NCBI RefSeq assembly: GCF_000275725.1
Contig: NZ_AJTS01000036.1
Span: forward strand, 124,001 to 188,000
Source of the DNA: Vreelandella stevensii S18214
GTDB taxonomy: Bacteria > Pseudomonadota > Gammaproteobacteria > Pseudomonadales > Halomonadaceae
Length of the DNA: 64,000 bases
Direction of reading: 5' to 3'
Below the pieces are notes generated by a model. The model was not told the origin of the DNA. It was given only the letters and a program-made list of their open reading frames with translations, and did not search any database. A program made the position numbers and the translations under genes. This document shows positions 1-8,190 of this stretch, one piece after another (the stretch's first letter is position 1; the number at the start of each line of letters is the position of its first letter).

Positions 1-2
1 CG

Positions 3-506
3 CACCCGAATATCGTGCCCTATCAGGCGTTTGCTACCGCCGATGGTCACATGATCGTGGCCGTCGGCAACGACGAACAGTTCAAGCGCTTCTGCCAGGT
101 CATCGACCAGCCGCAGCTGGCACAGGACGAGCGCTTTGCCACCAATGGCAGTCGTGTACAGCATCGCGAAGCGCTGGTGCCGATCCTGGCACTCGCCCTG
201 GCAGCACAGCCTACCGATAGCTGGCTGGCAGCCTGCGAAGCGGTCGGTGTGCCCTGCGGGCCCATTAATACCCTTGATCGCGTGTTTGACGATCCTCATG
301 TCAAGGCACGCGGGCTCAAACAGACGCTGCCCCATGCACTGGCAGGCGAGGTCAATCTCGTCGCCAACCCGATTCGTATCAACGGGCAGTCACTGAGTGC
401 CCAGAGCGCTCCCCCGACCCTGGGCGAGCACACCGATAGCGTGCTGGATGCCATCGGTATTAGTGACGAGCAGCGCGCGGCGCTTCGCGCGGCAGGCATC
501 ATCTAG
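3..506 (+). CDS. CaiB/BaiF family III CoA-transferase, C-terminal part
   Basis: The reading frame is already open at base 3, giving HPNIVPYQAF before the first possible GTG, so this is the 3' end of a gene that begins outside the window. About 167 residues are visible, against roughly 380-400 for the family. The stretch GVPCGPINTLDRVFDDP followed by VKARG is typical of the second half of class III CoA-transferases, which move CoA between carboxylic acids (formyl-CoA, carnitine-CoA and succinyl-CoA types). The catalytic Asp lies in the missing N-terminal half, so the substrate cannot be judged. The frame ends in TAG and is followed by a rho-independent terminator about 80 bp downstream, so it is the last gene of its transcription unit. 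Confidence 0.85.
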   Translation, partial: HPNIVPYQAFATADGHMIVAVGNDEQFKRFCQVIDQPQLAQDERFATNGSRVQHREALVPILALALAAQPTDSWLAACEAVGVPCGPINTLDRVFDDPHVKARGLKQTLPHALAGEVNLVANPIRINGQSLSAQSAPPTLGEHTDSVLDAIGISDEQRAALRAAGII

Positions 507-527
507 CACTGCTCTCTTCCGAATATG

Positions 528-558
528 ACCCACTTTAACTATTACCCACTTTAACTAT
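528..558. repeat. 15-bp direct repeat, two copies
   Basis: ACCCACTTTAACTAT occurs at 528-542 and again at 544-558, giving a 16-bp period. It lies just after the CoA-transferase stop codon and before the terminator. No function is apparent; replication slippage is the simplest origin. Confidence 0.8.
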
Positions 559-585
559 GAACCTATGTCGATGTAGTACCCCTTG

Positions 586-610
586 AAACGCCCAGCCGGG
601 CGTTTTTTTT
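586..610 (+). terminator. Rho-independent terminator after the CoA-transferase gene
   Basis: An 8-bp perfect stem (AAACGCCC at 586-593 pairing with GGGCGTTT at 598-605) with a 4-nt AGCC loop runs directly into eight consecutive T residues (603-610). It closes the CoA-transferase transcription unit and separates it from the c-di-GMP genes. Confidence 0.9.
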
Positions 611-777
611 GCCTGCCATCACCACTCTATACAAAACCTATACAGACAGTGTCGTTATCGCTAGACTAAGCTTATCTCTTGGCAGCTCGTGGCCAACCCG
701 AGCACGTGCTTTACGACGATTTCCAATCCAGGCGACGTGACCCGTCGGCCGAATAAAAGACGACATGGGGTAACGGC

Positions 778-1572
778 ATGGCTAACTGTGCGCGAGTGAG
801 CGGAGTGTGTAAACGCTGTGAGGGCGAGCTGCCCTTTGAGTTCACCATGGCCTTCCAACCCATCGTCGAGCTTTCAAAGGCCCGCGTGGTAACCCATGAA
901 GCACTGGTGCGCGGCCCGAATGGTGAATCGGCATGGAGCATCCTGTCCCAGGTGACCGATGACCTGTTGTATCGCTTCGATCAGGCGTGCCGGGTTCGTG
1001 CCATCGAACTGGCCAGCGAACTTGGCATGGAGACCGACCTCTCCATCAACTTCCTGCCCAACGCCGTATATGAACCCGAGGCCTGCATTCAAGCCACGCT
1101 GGAGGTATCTCAACGGGTGGGCTGGCCCACCGACAAACTGATCTTCGAGATCACCGAAACCGAGCGGGTACGCGACCGCCAACACTTGTGCAACATCATC
1201 GATGCTTACCGCAGCATGGGATTCAAGACAGCCCTGGACGACTTTGGCAACGGCTACGCCAACCTGGACCTGTTGACTGTTTTGGCACCGGACAAACTCA
1301 AGATCGACCGCGAACTGGTCATGCACTGTGATCAGCACCCACGTCGTCAGGCCCTGCTCAATGCGATCATCCTGCTGGCCAGGGAACTGGACATGACGCT
1401 GATTGCCGAAGGCGTGGAAACACGCCAGGAAGCGCTGTGGCTTGCCCGGGCTGGCATCACGCGGCAGCAAGGGTTCTTTTATGCCAAACCCCGGATTGGC
1501 GAGCTGGCAACGGAACTAACGCCTATGCTGGAAGCGCTAGGTCACGAGATATCGTCAGGCATGGAGCGCTGA
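778..1572 (+). CDS. EAL-domain cyclic-di-GMP phosphodiesterase
   Basis: 264 residues, essentially a stand-alone EAL domain, predicted cytosolic with no membrane segment. Family knowledge: EAL domains hydrolyse c-di-GMP to pGpG. The catalytic signature looks complete: EALVR at 41-45, Asn91 in SINF, EITE at 124-127, DDFG at 144-147, Lys165 in KLKID, EGVE at 201-204 and QGFF near 221. Activity is therefore expected. The short N-terminal extension carries Cys4, Cys11 and Cys14 (the latter two as CKRC) before the fold begins near residue 20; a metal- or redox-sensing role is possible but unproven. The stop codon is immediately followed by the ATG of a GGDEF gene with no spacing, so synthesis and breakdown of c-di-GMP are co-expressed. 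Confidence 0.93.
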   Translation: MANCARVSGVCKRCEGELPFEFTMAFQPIVELSKARVVTHEALVRGPNGESAWSILSQVTDDLLYRFDQACRVRAIELASELGMETDLSINFLPNAVYEPEACIQATLEVSQRVGWPTDKLIFEITETERVRDRQHLCNIIDAYRSMGFKTALDDFGNGYANLDLLTVLAPDKLKIDRELVMHCDQHPRRQALLNAIILLARELDMTLIAEGVETRQEALWLARAGITRQQGFFYAKPRIGELATELTPMLEALGHEISSGMER

Positions 1573-2511
1573 ATGAACGCAATCGGCACCGATTATCTGT
1601 ATCAACTGATACACCGCTCAAAGCGCAATACGAAGAACGTTATCAAGACCGCACCCTTGGGCATCTGTATCACCGACCCCCATGGTCATTTCGAAATGGT
1701 CAACCCTGCCTACTGCCAGTTTTACGGCTATCAAGAGGAAGAGTTGATCGGCCAGCACTTCACCATCGTGGTGCCCGAAGCGTATCGACAACAGCTCAGC
1801 CAGCTGCACGATGTGTTCATCCAGGGCAACGACACTCACGAGCTGCGCCAGGAGTGGGAAGTGCGCTGCAAGAACGGCGAAGTACGCACCATCATCGCCG
1901 AAGCCGCCCGCATAGAGGGCGATGATGGGCTGGCCCGCAAGGTCACGTTCATCGTCGATATCACCCAGCGCAAGCGGCTGGAAGAGCGCTTGAAGCAAGC
2001 CAACGAGCGCCTGGAATATCTGGCGCACCACGATGAGTTGACCGGCCTGCTAAACCGTCGCCAAGGGCTTGCCAAGCTGGAGGAAGCCATCGAACGCTGC
2101 CAGCGCTACGGCAACCCGCTGAGCATTGCGCTCTTCGACCTGGATGATTTCAAGCAGATCAACGACACCTATGGGCATGGCGCCGGCGACGGCGTGCTCG
2201 AGGAGCTGACGCGGGTGGTCAACCAACAGCTACGCAACACGGATGTCCAGATACGTCTGGGAGGCGAAGAGTTCCTGATCATCATGCCGGAGATCGACGC
2301 CGAAGGGGCTCAAACCGCCCTGGAGCGCATCCGCCAAGAGGTGGCACAAACGCCCTATACCCAGCACCAGCTCACCGTGACGCTGTCGGCGGGTATCGCA
2401 TGTTACAGTGAAGCCACCAGCACACGAATGCTGGACCGGGCTGACAAGGCCATGTACCAAGCCAAGCAGGCAGGGCGGAATCGCGTCGTCATCGCATCGT
2501 CACCTGTGTGA
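1573..2511 (+). CDS. PAS-GGDEF diguanylate cyclase
   Basis: 312 residues. A PAS/PAC sensor (about 22-135, with TAPLGICITD and the PAC-like region ending at VDITQRKR) is joined by a short coiled linker (about 135-155) to a GGDEF domain (about 155-310). The active-site loop is GGEEF at 230-234. The product-inhibition I-site RxxD is present as RNTD at 221-224, exactly five residues upstream of GGEEF, so feedback control by c-di-GMP is likely. No membrane segment or signal peptide is seen; the PAS domain presumably senses a cytosolic ligand or redox state. The ATG directly abuts the TGA of the upstream phosphodiesterase gene, so the two form an antagonistic co-transcribed pair. Confidence 0.93.
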   Translation: MNAIGTDYLYQLIHRSKRNTKNVIKTAPLGICITDPHGHFEMVNPAYCQFYGYQEEELIGQHFTIVVPEAYRQQLSQLHDVFIQGNDTHELRQEWEVRCKNGEVRTIIAEAARIEGDDGLARKVTFIVDITQRKRLEERLKQANERLEYLAHHDELTGLLNRRQGLAKLEEAIERCQRYGNPLSIALFDLDDFKQINDTYGHGAGDGVLEELTRVVNQQLRNTDVQIRLGGEEFLIIMPEIDAEGAQTALERIRQEVAQTPYTQHQLTVTLSAGIACYSEATSTRMLDRADKAMYQAKQAGRNRVVIASSPV

Positions 2512-2578
2512 TGCACGCTGATGCGCACTATGCTTACAAGATGCTGACAAGCACACCCCAACCCAAAGGAGTTGAGCC

Positions 2579-3853
2579 ATGAGCAACGCCGAGCTAAACG
2601 AACTAAAGCAGAAATACGTCGCGGCAGGGGCAGCAAGCCCTGCCACCGCTTTTGCGGACCGCGCCGAAAACGCTGAGATCTGGGACGCCGACGGTAACCG
2701 CTTCATCGACTTCGCGGGCGGTATCGGCGTCCTAAACGTGGGGCACCGCCACCCGAAAGTGGTGGCCGCGGTAAAAGCCCAGCTCGACAAGGTCATGCAC
2801 ACCTGCCAGACGGTCATGCCCTATGAAGGCTACGTCAAGGTCGCCGAAAAGCTCAGCCATCTGGTTCCCGTCCGTGGCCACGCCAAAGTCATGCTGGCCA
2901 ATTCCGGTGCCGAAGCGCTGGAAAACGCGGTGAAGATCGCTCGCGCCGCCACTGGCCGCTCCAACGTGATCTGCTTCGATGGCGGCTACCACGGCCGTAC
3001 CTTCTACACCATGGCCATGAACGGCAAGGTTGCACCCTACCAGACCGATTTCGGCCCGATGCCCGGCACCGTATTCCGCGCCCCCTACCCGGTGCCCTAC
3101 CACGGCGTCAGCGAAGACGAAGCGATTCGCGGCCTGAAGATGACGCTGAAAACCGACGCCAACCCCAAAGACACCGCTGCCATCATTCTGGAGCCAGTAC
3201 TGGGTGAAGGCGGCTTCTACCCCGCCCCGAAAAGCTTCCTCGAAAAGATTCGCGAAATTTGCGATGAACACGGCATGCTGATGATCATCGATGAAGTGCA
3301 GTCAGGCTTTGGCCGCACCGGCAAGATGTTCGCCATCGAGCACAGCGGCGTCGAGCCGGACATGATGACCATGGCCAAGAGCATGGCCGACGGCATGCCG
3401 ATCTCGGCCATCGTCGGTACCGACAAGGTGATGGACGCCTCTGGCCCCAACTCCTTGGGCGGCACCTACACCGGCAGCCCCACCGCCTGTGCGGCTGCGC
3501 TGGCCGTCATGGAAATCTTCGAAGAGGAGAACATCCTCGAGAAGAGCCAGGCGCTGGGCGAGAAGCTGGCGGCGCGCTTCAACGAGTGGCAGGGCAAGTT
3601 CGATTGCATCGACCATGTGCGCAACATGGGCGCCATGGCCGCCTTCGAACTGGTCAACAACAAGACCGACCGCACCCCGAACCCGGAGCTGGCAGCAGCG
3701 CTGTGCAAAAAAGCCCGTGAAGAGGGTCTGATCCTGCTCTCCTGCGGCATGTACGGCAACACCATCCGCTTCCTGATGCCCGTCACCATCGAAGACGACG
3801 TGCTGAACGAAGGCCTGGACATCATCGAGTCCTGCCTGGAATCGCTGATCTAA
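2579..3853 (+). CDS. gabT: 4-aminobutyrate--2-oxoglutarate aminotransferase
   Basis: 424 residues, the usual length for GabT and related class III omega-aminotransferases. The enzyme transfers the amino group of GABA to 2-oxoglutarate, giving succinic semialdehyde and glutamate. Visible features are NSGAEALENAVKIAR (PLP phosphate region), YHGR, IIDEVQSGFGRTG (Asp238 would bind the pyridine nitrogen) and the Schiff-base Lys267 in MAKSMADG, followed by a GGTYTGSP segment. A strong Shine-Dalgarno AAAGGAG lies 7 nt before the ATG. No gabD lies next to it, so it is a single-gene unit here. Other omega-amino acids (5-aminovalerate, beta-alanine) are possible substrates for this family. Confidence 0.9.
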   Translation: MSNAELNELKQKYVAAGAASPATAFADRAENAEIWDADGNRFIDFAGGIGVLNVGHRHPKVVAAVKAQLDKVMHTCQTVMPYEGYVKVAEKLSHLVPVRGHAKVMLANSGAEALENAVKIARAATGRSNVICFDGGYHGRTFYTMAMNGKVAPYQTDFGPMPGTVFRAPYPVPYHGVSEDEAIRGLKMTLKTDANPKDTAAIILEPVLGEGGFYPAPKSFLEKIREICDEHGMLMIIDEVQSGFGRTGKMFAIEHSGVEPDMMTMAKSMADGMPISAIVGTDKVMDASGPNSLGGTYTGSPTACAAALAVMEIFEEENILEKSQALGEKLAARFNEWQGKFDCIDHVRNMGAMAAFELVNNKTDRTPNPELAAALCKKAREEGLILLSCGMYGNTIRFLMPVTIEDDVLNEGLDIIESCLESLI

Positions 3854-3881
3854 GCCCTTATCCCAACGCAGTTCACACTAG

Positions 3882-3909
3882 ATAAAACGCCGCCCCATCG
3901 GGCGGCGTT
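3882..3909 (-). terminator. Hairpin between convergent gabT and TRAP operon
   Basis: A perfect 10-bp GC-rich stem (AACGCCGCCC at 3886-3895 with GGGCGGCGTT at 3900-3909) encloses a 4-nt loop. On the minus strand the hairpin is followed by a short T run, so it best serves the TRAP operon arriving from the right. It has no U-tract in the gabT direction, although such a stem can still protect the gabT 3' end. Confidence 0.6.
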
Positions 3910-3960
3910 GATCATCAGGCTAATCGTTCAGACTTCCCAAACGTCCTCAATCAAAAAGAG

Positions 3961-5265
3961 TCAGCCCGCCATATAACGAGGTAGCCAAAGGACCAATTCC
4001 GGCCAGACACTGACGATCACTGCCGCCAAGCACATTAGCAAGAAAAACGGCAGTGATGCCCAGGCAACGCGTCCAATACTTTCGCCCGTCAGGCTCTGTA
4101 GAACGAACAGGTTGAAACCTACCGGCGGGGTAATCTGCCCAAGCTCGATCATGATAATAAGAAAAATACCGAACCAGATCGGGTCGAACCCAGCCATCAG
4201 TACAATGGGCAGGGTGATAGGTAGGCTCATGACGGTAATGGAAATACCATCCAGGAACAGCCCTAACACGATATAGAACAGGGCCAATGCCAATAGCAGC
4301 AGCATAGGACTGAATGCTTGAGCCGCAATCCAGCTCGCCAGTTCGCGCGGCAAGTGCAGGTAGCCCATGGCGGTCGATAGCAGCGTGGCCGTGATCAGCA
4401 GACTACACACCATGATGGAGGTGATCAGTGTGCCGCGAAGCGCATCTGCCAGCATCGATATACTCAGCTGCCGCTCTATTGCCAATAGCAATAGGGTCGC
4501 GGTCACACCAACGGCGGCCGCCTCGGAAGGTGTGGCAATGCCCGTATAGATGGAGCCGATCACAATCACGATCAACATTACGATGGGAAATAAAAGACCC
4601 AGAGATTGCACCAGCGTCTGCCCATGGATGACCTGCTTAGGTGCCAGCTCGGGCGAACGCATGGCACGCAACGCAATATATCCACTGTAGAGCAGGGCGA
4701 TCACCAAACCAGGCACAACCCCCGCCATGAACAGCCGACTGATCGAGACTTCCGCCTGTACCCCGTACACAATCATGACAATAGAGGGAGGAATTAACAG
4801 ACCAAGGCTGCCCGCCCCAGCCAGCGAGCCAATCGATAAATGTCGGTCATAGCCGCGCCGTTTGAGTTCCTGAGTGGTTATTTTACCAATGGTAGCGGTC
4901 GTGGCGGCACTGGAACCGCTCACTGCCGCAAACAACGTACATCCCAGAACGTTGGTATGCAGAATCCCACCGGGCAAGCGACTGGTCATGGGTACCAGCC
5001 CTTTGAACAACCGCTCCGAGAGATTGGATCGAAAGATCAGCTCCCCCATCAGGATGAATAGCGGAATCGCCGACAGCTCCCAACTATTACTTGCTCGATA
5101 CAGAATACGCGAGAAAATCAAGCCGATACGGTCACCCCCAAAGTCACCGAACAGCCATAACGACCCGATGGAAACGGCCAGCATCGAAGCAAATATCCAG
5201 GTACCCATGGAGAGCAGGAATATCAGCAGCAGCGCGACACCAACGGCAGTCCAGAAAATATCCAT
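3961..5265 (-). CDS. TRAP transporter large permease, DctM family
   Basis: 434 residues, almost entirely hydrophobic with about 12 predicted membrane segments, the normal size and profile of DctM. This is the ion-coupled transport subunit of a tripartite ATP-independent periplasmic transporter. Family-like stretches include GTWIFASMLAVSIGS near the N terminus, LGLLIPPSIVMIVYG in the middle and a C-terminal LGQITPPVGFNLFVLQ. It is the last gene of a three-gene operon (binding protein, small permease, large permease), with 22 bp to the upstream dctQ-type gene. The substrate cannot be read from the sequence; the family carries C4-dicarboxylates, other organic acids, taurine and ectoines. Confidence 0.92.
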   Translation of the reverse strand: MDIFWTAVGVALLLIFLLSMGTWIFASMLAVSIGSLWLFGDFGGDRIGLIFSRILYRASNSWELSAIPLFILMGELIFRSNLSERLFKGLVPMTSRLPGGILHTNVLGCTLFAAVSGSSAATTATIGKITTQELKRRGYDRHLSIGSLAGAGSLGLLIPPSIVMIVYGVQAEVSISRLFMAGVVPGLVIALLYSGYIALRAMRSPELAPKQVIHGQTLVQSLGLLFPIVMLIVIVIGSIYTGIATPSEAAAVGVTATLLLLAIERQLSISMLADALRGTLITSIMVCSLLITATLLSTAMGYLHLPRELASWIAAQAFSPMLLLLALALFYIVLGLFLDGISITVMSLPITLPIVLMAGFDPIWFGIFLIIMIELGQITPPVGFNLFVLQSLTGESIGRVAWASLPFFLLMCLAAVIVSVWPELVLWLPRYMAG

Positions 5266-5287
5266 AGTTTCTTCCTGTTCACCGGCT

Positions 5288-5800
5288 TCAGGCCGTCGGT
5301 GATATATAGCGTGAGCGCAGCAAGCTAATCTTCAGAGACCTTACCAACAGTGTGAAGGCGATCAGCCACATTCCGATCAAGATGCCTCCCTCGGGCAACC
5401 AAAGGGGCGTTTCAGCCATCGTGTCGCTGACCACACCCCGCAAGTAACTCCTTTGCACGTTGGTAAACCAGAAGGTGGATAACCAGATGAAACCCGCGGC
5501 CGTCAGCAGACTGCTGAACAGCTCTAGCGGCCAGCGCATCTCCACGGGGATGCGCCCCAATAGTAGTGAGACACGGATCAAACCGCCCTTTTCCAGTACA
5601 TAGGGCAGCCCCAGAAAAGACATGGTCGCCACGGCATAGCCAATGTACTCATCCAGGATGAACGTCGAACGGCCCATCAATCGCAAGACGATTTCCAGCA
5701 CGATATGACCAAGCATGTAGACGATCAATAAAATAGCGATGAGCGCACCCAACCTGTTCAACAGCACCGAGACACGCTCAATGGCGTAAAGCAGCCTCAT
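5288..5800 (-). CDS. TRAP transporter small permease, DctQ family
   Basis: 170 residues with four predicted membrane segments (roughly 15-37, 50-70, 90-110 and 135-157), the standard DctQ topology. In the family this subunit forms the membrane complex with DctM. Its ATG overlaps the stop codon of the upstream binding-protein gene in an ATGA, indicating translational coupling. The segment ILDEYIGYAVATMSFLG matches the usual DctQ region between the second and third helices. Confidence 0.88.
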   Translation of the reverse strand: MRLLYAIERVSVLLNRLGALIAILLIVYMLGHIVLEIVLRLMGRSTFILDEYIGYAVATMSFLGLPYVLEKGGLIRVSLLLGRIPVEMRWPLELFSSLLTAAGFIWLSTFWFTNVQRSYLRGVVSDTMAETPLWLPEGGILIGMWLIAFTLLVRSLKISLLRSRYISPTA

Positions 5801-6813
5801 TGCGGGCTCCGAAACGCATCCAGAATCGCTTCACCGACCTCACCGCTAGTCGCCAGCCAATTGTCGATCACGCTTTCTGACGCCTGAGACAACGCCTCCA
5901 TGACATCTTGCGTGGCAGGATCGTTGACCACGACACCATGCTCGGCCAACGTGCGGTAGTTCTCTTCGGTCCGCGTGATGACCGCTTCCCAATTGTGCTC
6001 GTCGGTCAGGCGCGCGGCCTCCAGCACGGCTTCCTGCTGCGTCTCGTCGAGAGCATCAAAGACAGCCTTGTTCATATGCACCATATTGAGCGGAATAGCG
6101 TACTGAACAGCCGAGAAGTAGTCCTGATGCTCCCAAAAACTGGCATTGGCTCCCGCCTCTGCCGAGGTCAGCACTGCGCTGATGCCGCCTGTCGCCAACT
6201 GTGGCACCACATCTCCCCAGGACAAACTGACCGGCGACGCACCCAGGTTGCGGAAGGTTTCCGTGCCGCTGCGATCAAAAGTACGAATTTTTAGGCCTTG
6301 CAGATCACTGGCGTGTTCAATGTCACCTCTGGACCAGATGCCGCTGGGCGGCCAAGGAGACGCGTACAGAAGCACCTGGTCGTTATCCTCGAAGACTGCT
6401 TCGTAGTAGGGTCTGGCAATGTCGTAGAGTCGTCGTGCGTCTTCTATGTCATTGACCAGAAATGGTAGAGAAGAAAGGAGAAAGATAGAGTCCACACCGC
6501 TCATGGTCCCAGAAAGGGTATCAGCGATATCGATGGCACCATCGGCAACAGCGTAAAAATGATCTCCGGAGTTAAACCCAAGCGCTCCACCAGTGTGCAG
6601 GGTGATGGCGACCTCTCCTTGGGTCAGCTCATCAACGCGTTCGATGAAGTAGGCATCGCCCTGGGCGTGGATGGAACTTGCATTGTATTCGTTGGAAAAG
6701 TCTAGCCGGTGTGTCTGCGCATGCGCCGATGGAAGCACGGCCGAAACGCTCAGAAGGGCCAGTAGGGCCGTGGCAGGGGCATAGCGTCCCTGCTTGAGTG
6801 TCGTTGTGATCAT
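5797..6813 (-). CDS. TRAP transporter substrate-binding protein, DctP family
   Basis: 338 residues. A Sec signal peptide (positive n-region MITTTLKQGR, hydrophobic core ATALLALLSVSAVL, AxA-type site SAHAQ near residue 32) predicts a periplasmic protein. The mature part shows the DctP fold landmarks, including LQGLKIRTFDRSGTETFRNLG, whose Arg normally salt-bridges the ligand carboxylate, and WGDVVPQLATGGISAV. This suggests an organic acid ligand. It is the first gene of the TRAP operon. No regulator gene adjoins it, and the roughly 170 bp upstream hold no clear promoter that I can support. Confidence 0.9.
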   Translation of the reverse strand: MITTTLKQGRYAPATALLALLSVSAVLPSAHAQTHRLDFSNEYNASSIHAQGDAYFIERVDELTQGEVAITLHTGGALGFNSGDHFYAVADGAIDIADTLSGTMSGVDSIFLLSSLPFLVNDIEDARRLYDIARPYYEAVFEDNDQVLLYASPWPPSGIWSRGDIEHASDLQGLKIRTFDRSGTETFRNLGASPVSLSWGDVVPQLATGGISAVLTSAEAGANASFWEHQDYFSAVQYAIPLNMVHMNKAVFDALDETQQEAVLEAARLTDEHNWEAVITRTEENYRTLAEHGVVVNDPATQDVMEALSQASESVIDNWLATSGEVGEAILDAFRSPQ

Positions 6814-6983
6814 GTTTTAAGGTTCCCCTGACTTTTATTGATCTTGCTCATCAACCTACCATGATCTCACCCCTCTCGATTCGCATTTACGACATGCAAC
6901 ATTGGAACTGCGACACGCAGAGCTAGGTAAAACAAAAGTTTAATTTACTTTCCCGGCTGCTCAATGACTGAGCACAAAATCAT

Positions 6984-7232
6984 TTACCGGGGCCGCCGAT
7001 CACCTTCCAAAAAGTTGGCGGTAAACACGGCTTTGCCGTGGGTCTCGAACGACCACTTCATCACCTCGCCGAGTGCCGCCATCACCTCATCGAACTCGCC
7101 AAATACCTGAGTGCTCATTCGGTTGGGGTGTACTTCCAACCCGGTGGCCTCCAGGCGTTTGACCACCTCTTTCACCACGGGCTTGAAATCATCGGCCAGC
7201 GGGTAGTAACTCAGCTGTACGGAAAGGTACAT
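6984..7232 (-). CDS. Thiamine-binding/MTH1187-YkoF-like small protein
   Basis: 82 residues, starting MYLSVQLSYYPLADDF and ending in a basic tail. The alternation VQLSYYPL..VVKEVVKRLEATGLEVHPNRMSTQ fits the MTH1187/YkoF (DUF77) ferredoxin-like fold, whose members bind thiamine or related pyrimidines in the cytosol. It lies 18 bp downstream of an alpha/beta hydrolase gene on the same strand, so the two are probably co-transcribed. I assign the fold with fair confidence, but ligand binding is inferred from the family name only. Confidence 0.7.
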   Translation of the reverse strand: MYLSVQLSYYPLADDFKPVVKEVVKRLEATGLEVHPNRMSTQVFGEFDEVMAALGEVMKWSFETHGKAVFTANFLEGDRRPR

Positions 7233-7250
7233 ATCGACTCCTTGAGCGCC

Positions 7251-8081
7251 CTATGATGGCGCTGTTTGAAACTGCTGCCACGCGGCCAGGATCGCCGAGC
7301 GGGTCTCCTCCGGGTGCTCCATGGGGAACATGTGGGTGCCCGGCACCGTACTGACCGGCAACCCCCGGCGGGCGATGCGCTTGACCCGCGATGGCGTCAT
7401 CAAGTGCGACTCCAGCCCGGCCACTAGCTGTACGGGTACGCCTACCCGTTGGGGCAAGCCGGAGAGGTGATCCGGCAGGTGGCGGAAAATTTCCAGCTCG
7501 ATGCGCGGGTCGAAGGTCAGCTCGGCGCTGCCGTCGTCCAATAGTCGCGTGCCTGCTTCAATGTAGTCGTTGAGTGCCTCGGGGGTAAAGCGACGAAACA
7601 GCCCTCGCCGCCGCAGCGACATCGCCATGGCCTCACGGCTGGGCCACACCGTGCGCCGCCCCTTGGTTTTACCCGCTGGGGTGATACGGTCCATGAACCC
7701 AAACCGTTTGGCCGCTTTCATGGCCCAGGCGTCTGGCCCCAGCATCAGCGGCGGGTCGAGCATGATCACACCGCGAAAACGCTCCGGCTGCTTGTCGGCA
7801 GCCATGGCCATCAGCGTGCCGCCCAGCGAATGCCCTACCCCCAAGAGCGGTGCATCGGTGTCGGGCAGGTAGCTCAACAGCTCCTCTACCAGGTTGCCCC
7901 AGTTGTGGTTCACCGGGTAATCCGGGTGGTGGCCCAAGCGGTCCAGCGGGTGAACATCGAACGATTCCGCCAGCGGGTCTAACAGGCTGCGGTAACTCAA
8001 GCCGGGAAAGCCGTTGGCATGGGCAAACACTAAACGGGGGCGTTGGGTGGCATCGGCAGGCATGGCGGGCTCGTGGGTCAT
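7251..8081 (-). CDS. Alpha/beta-fold hydrolase
   Basis: 276 residues. The oxyanion-hole motif HANGFPG lies near residue 20, the nucleophile elbow GVGHSLGG around residues 82-89 (Ser in the middle), and a C-terminal VPGTHMFPMEHPEE supplies the catalytic His. The acid is probably the Glu in GLESHLM. Family members are cytosolic esterases, lactonases or dehalogenase-like hydrolases; nothing visible fixes the substrate. No signal peptide is present. It precedes the small thiamine-binding-like gene by 18 bp in a likely two-gene operon. Confidence 0.85.
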   Translation of the reverse strand: MTHEPAMPADATQRPRLVFAHANGFPGLSYRSLLDPLAESFDVHPLDRLGHHPDYPVNHNWGNLVEELLSYLPDTDAPLLGVGHSLGGTLMAMAADKQPERFRGVIMLDPPLMLGPDAWAMKAAKRFGFMDRITPAGKTKGRRTVWPSREAMAMSLRRRGLFRRFTPEALNDYIEAGTRLLDDGSAELTFDPRIELEIFRHLPDHLSGLPQRVGVPVQLVAGLESHLMTPSRVKRIARRGLPVSTVPGTHMFPMEHPEETRSAILAAWQQFQTAPS

Positions 8082-8190
8082 CTGGCGGTTCGGGGGCGAT
8101 CACATAAGGGCTATCACGCAAGCCCTATCATACAACTGTTTTAACGCGAGCCCGAGTACCCGTCAATCCACCCAAGGATTAACCGGCTAA

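Noticed and set aside
6958-6974. 6-bp hairpin TGCTCA / TGAGCA just past the thiamine-binding-like gene
   Set aside because: Short stem and no T tract in either direction, so not supported as a terminator.
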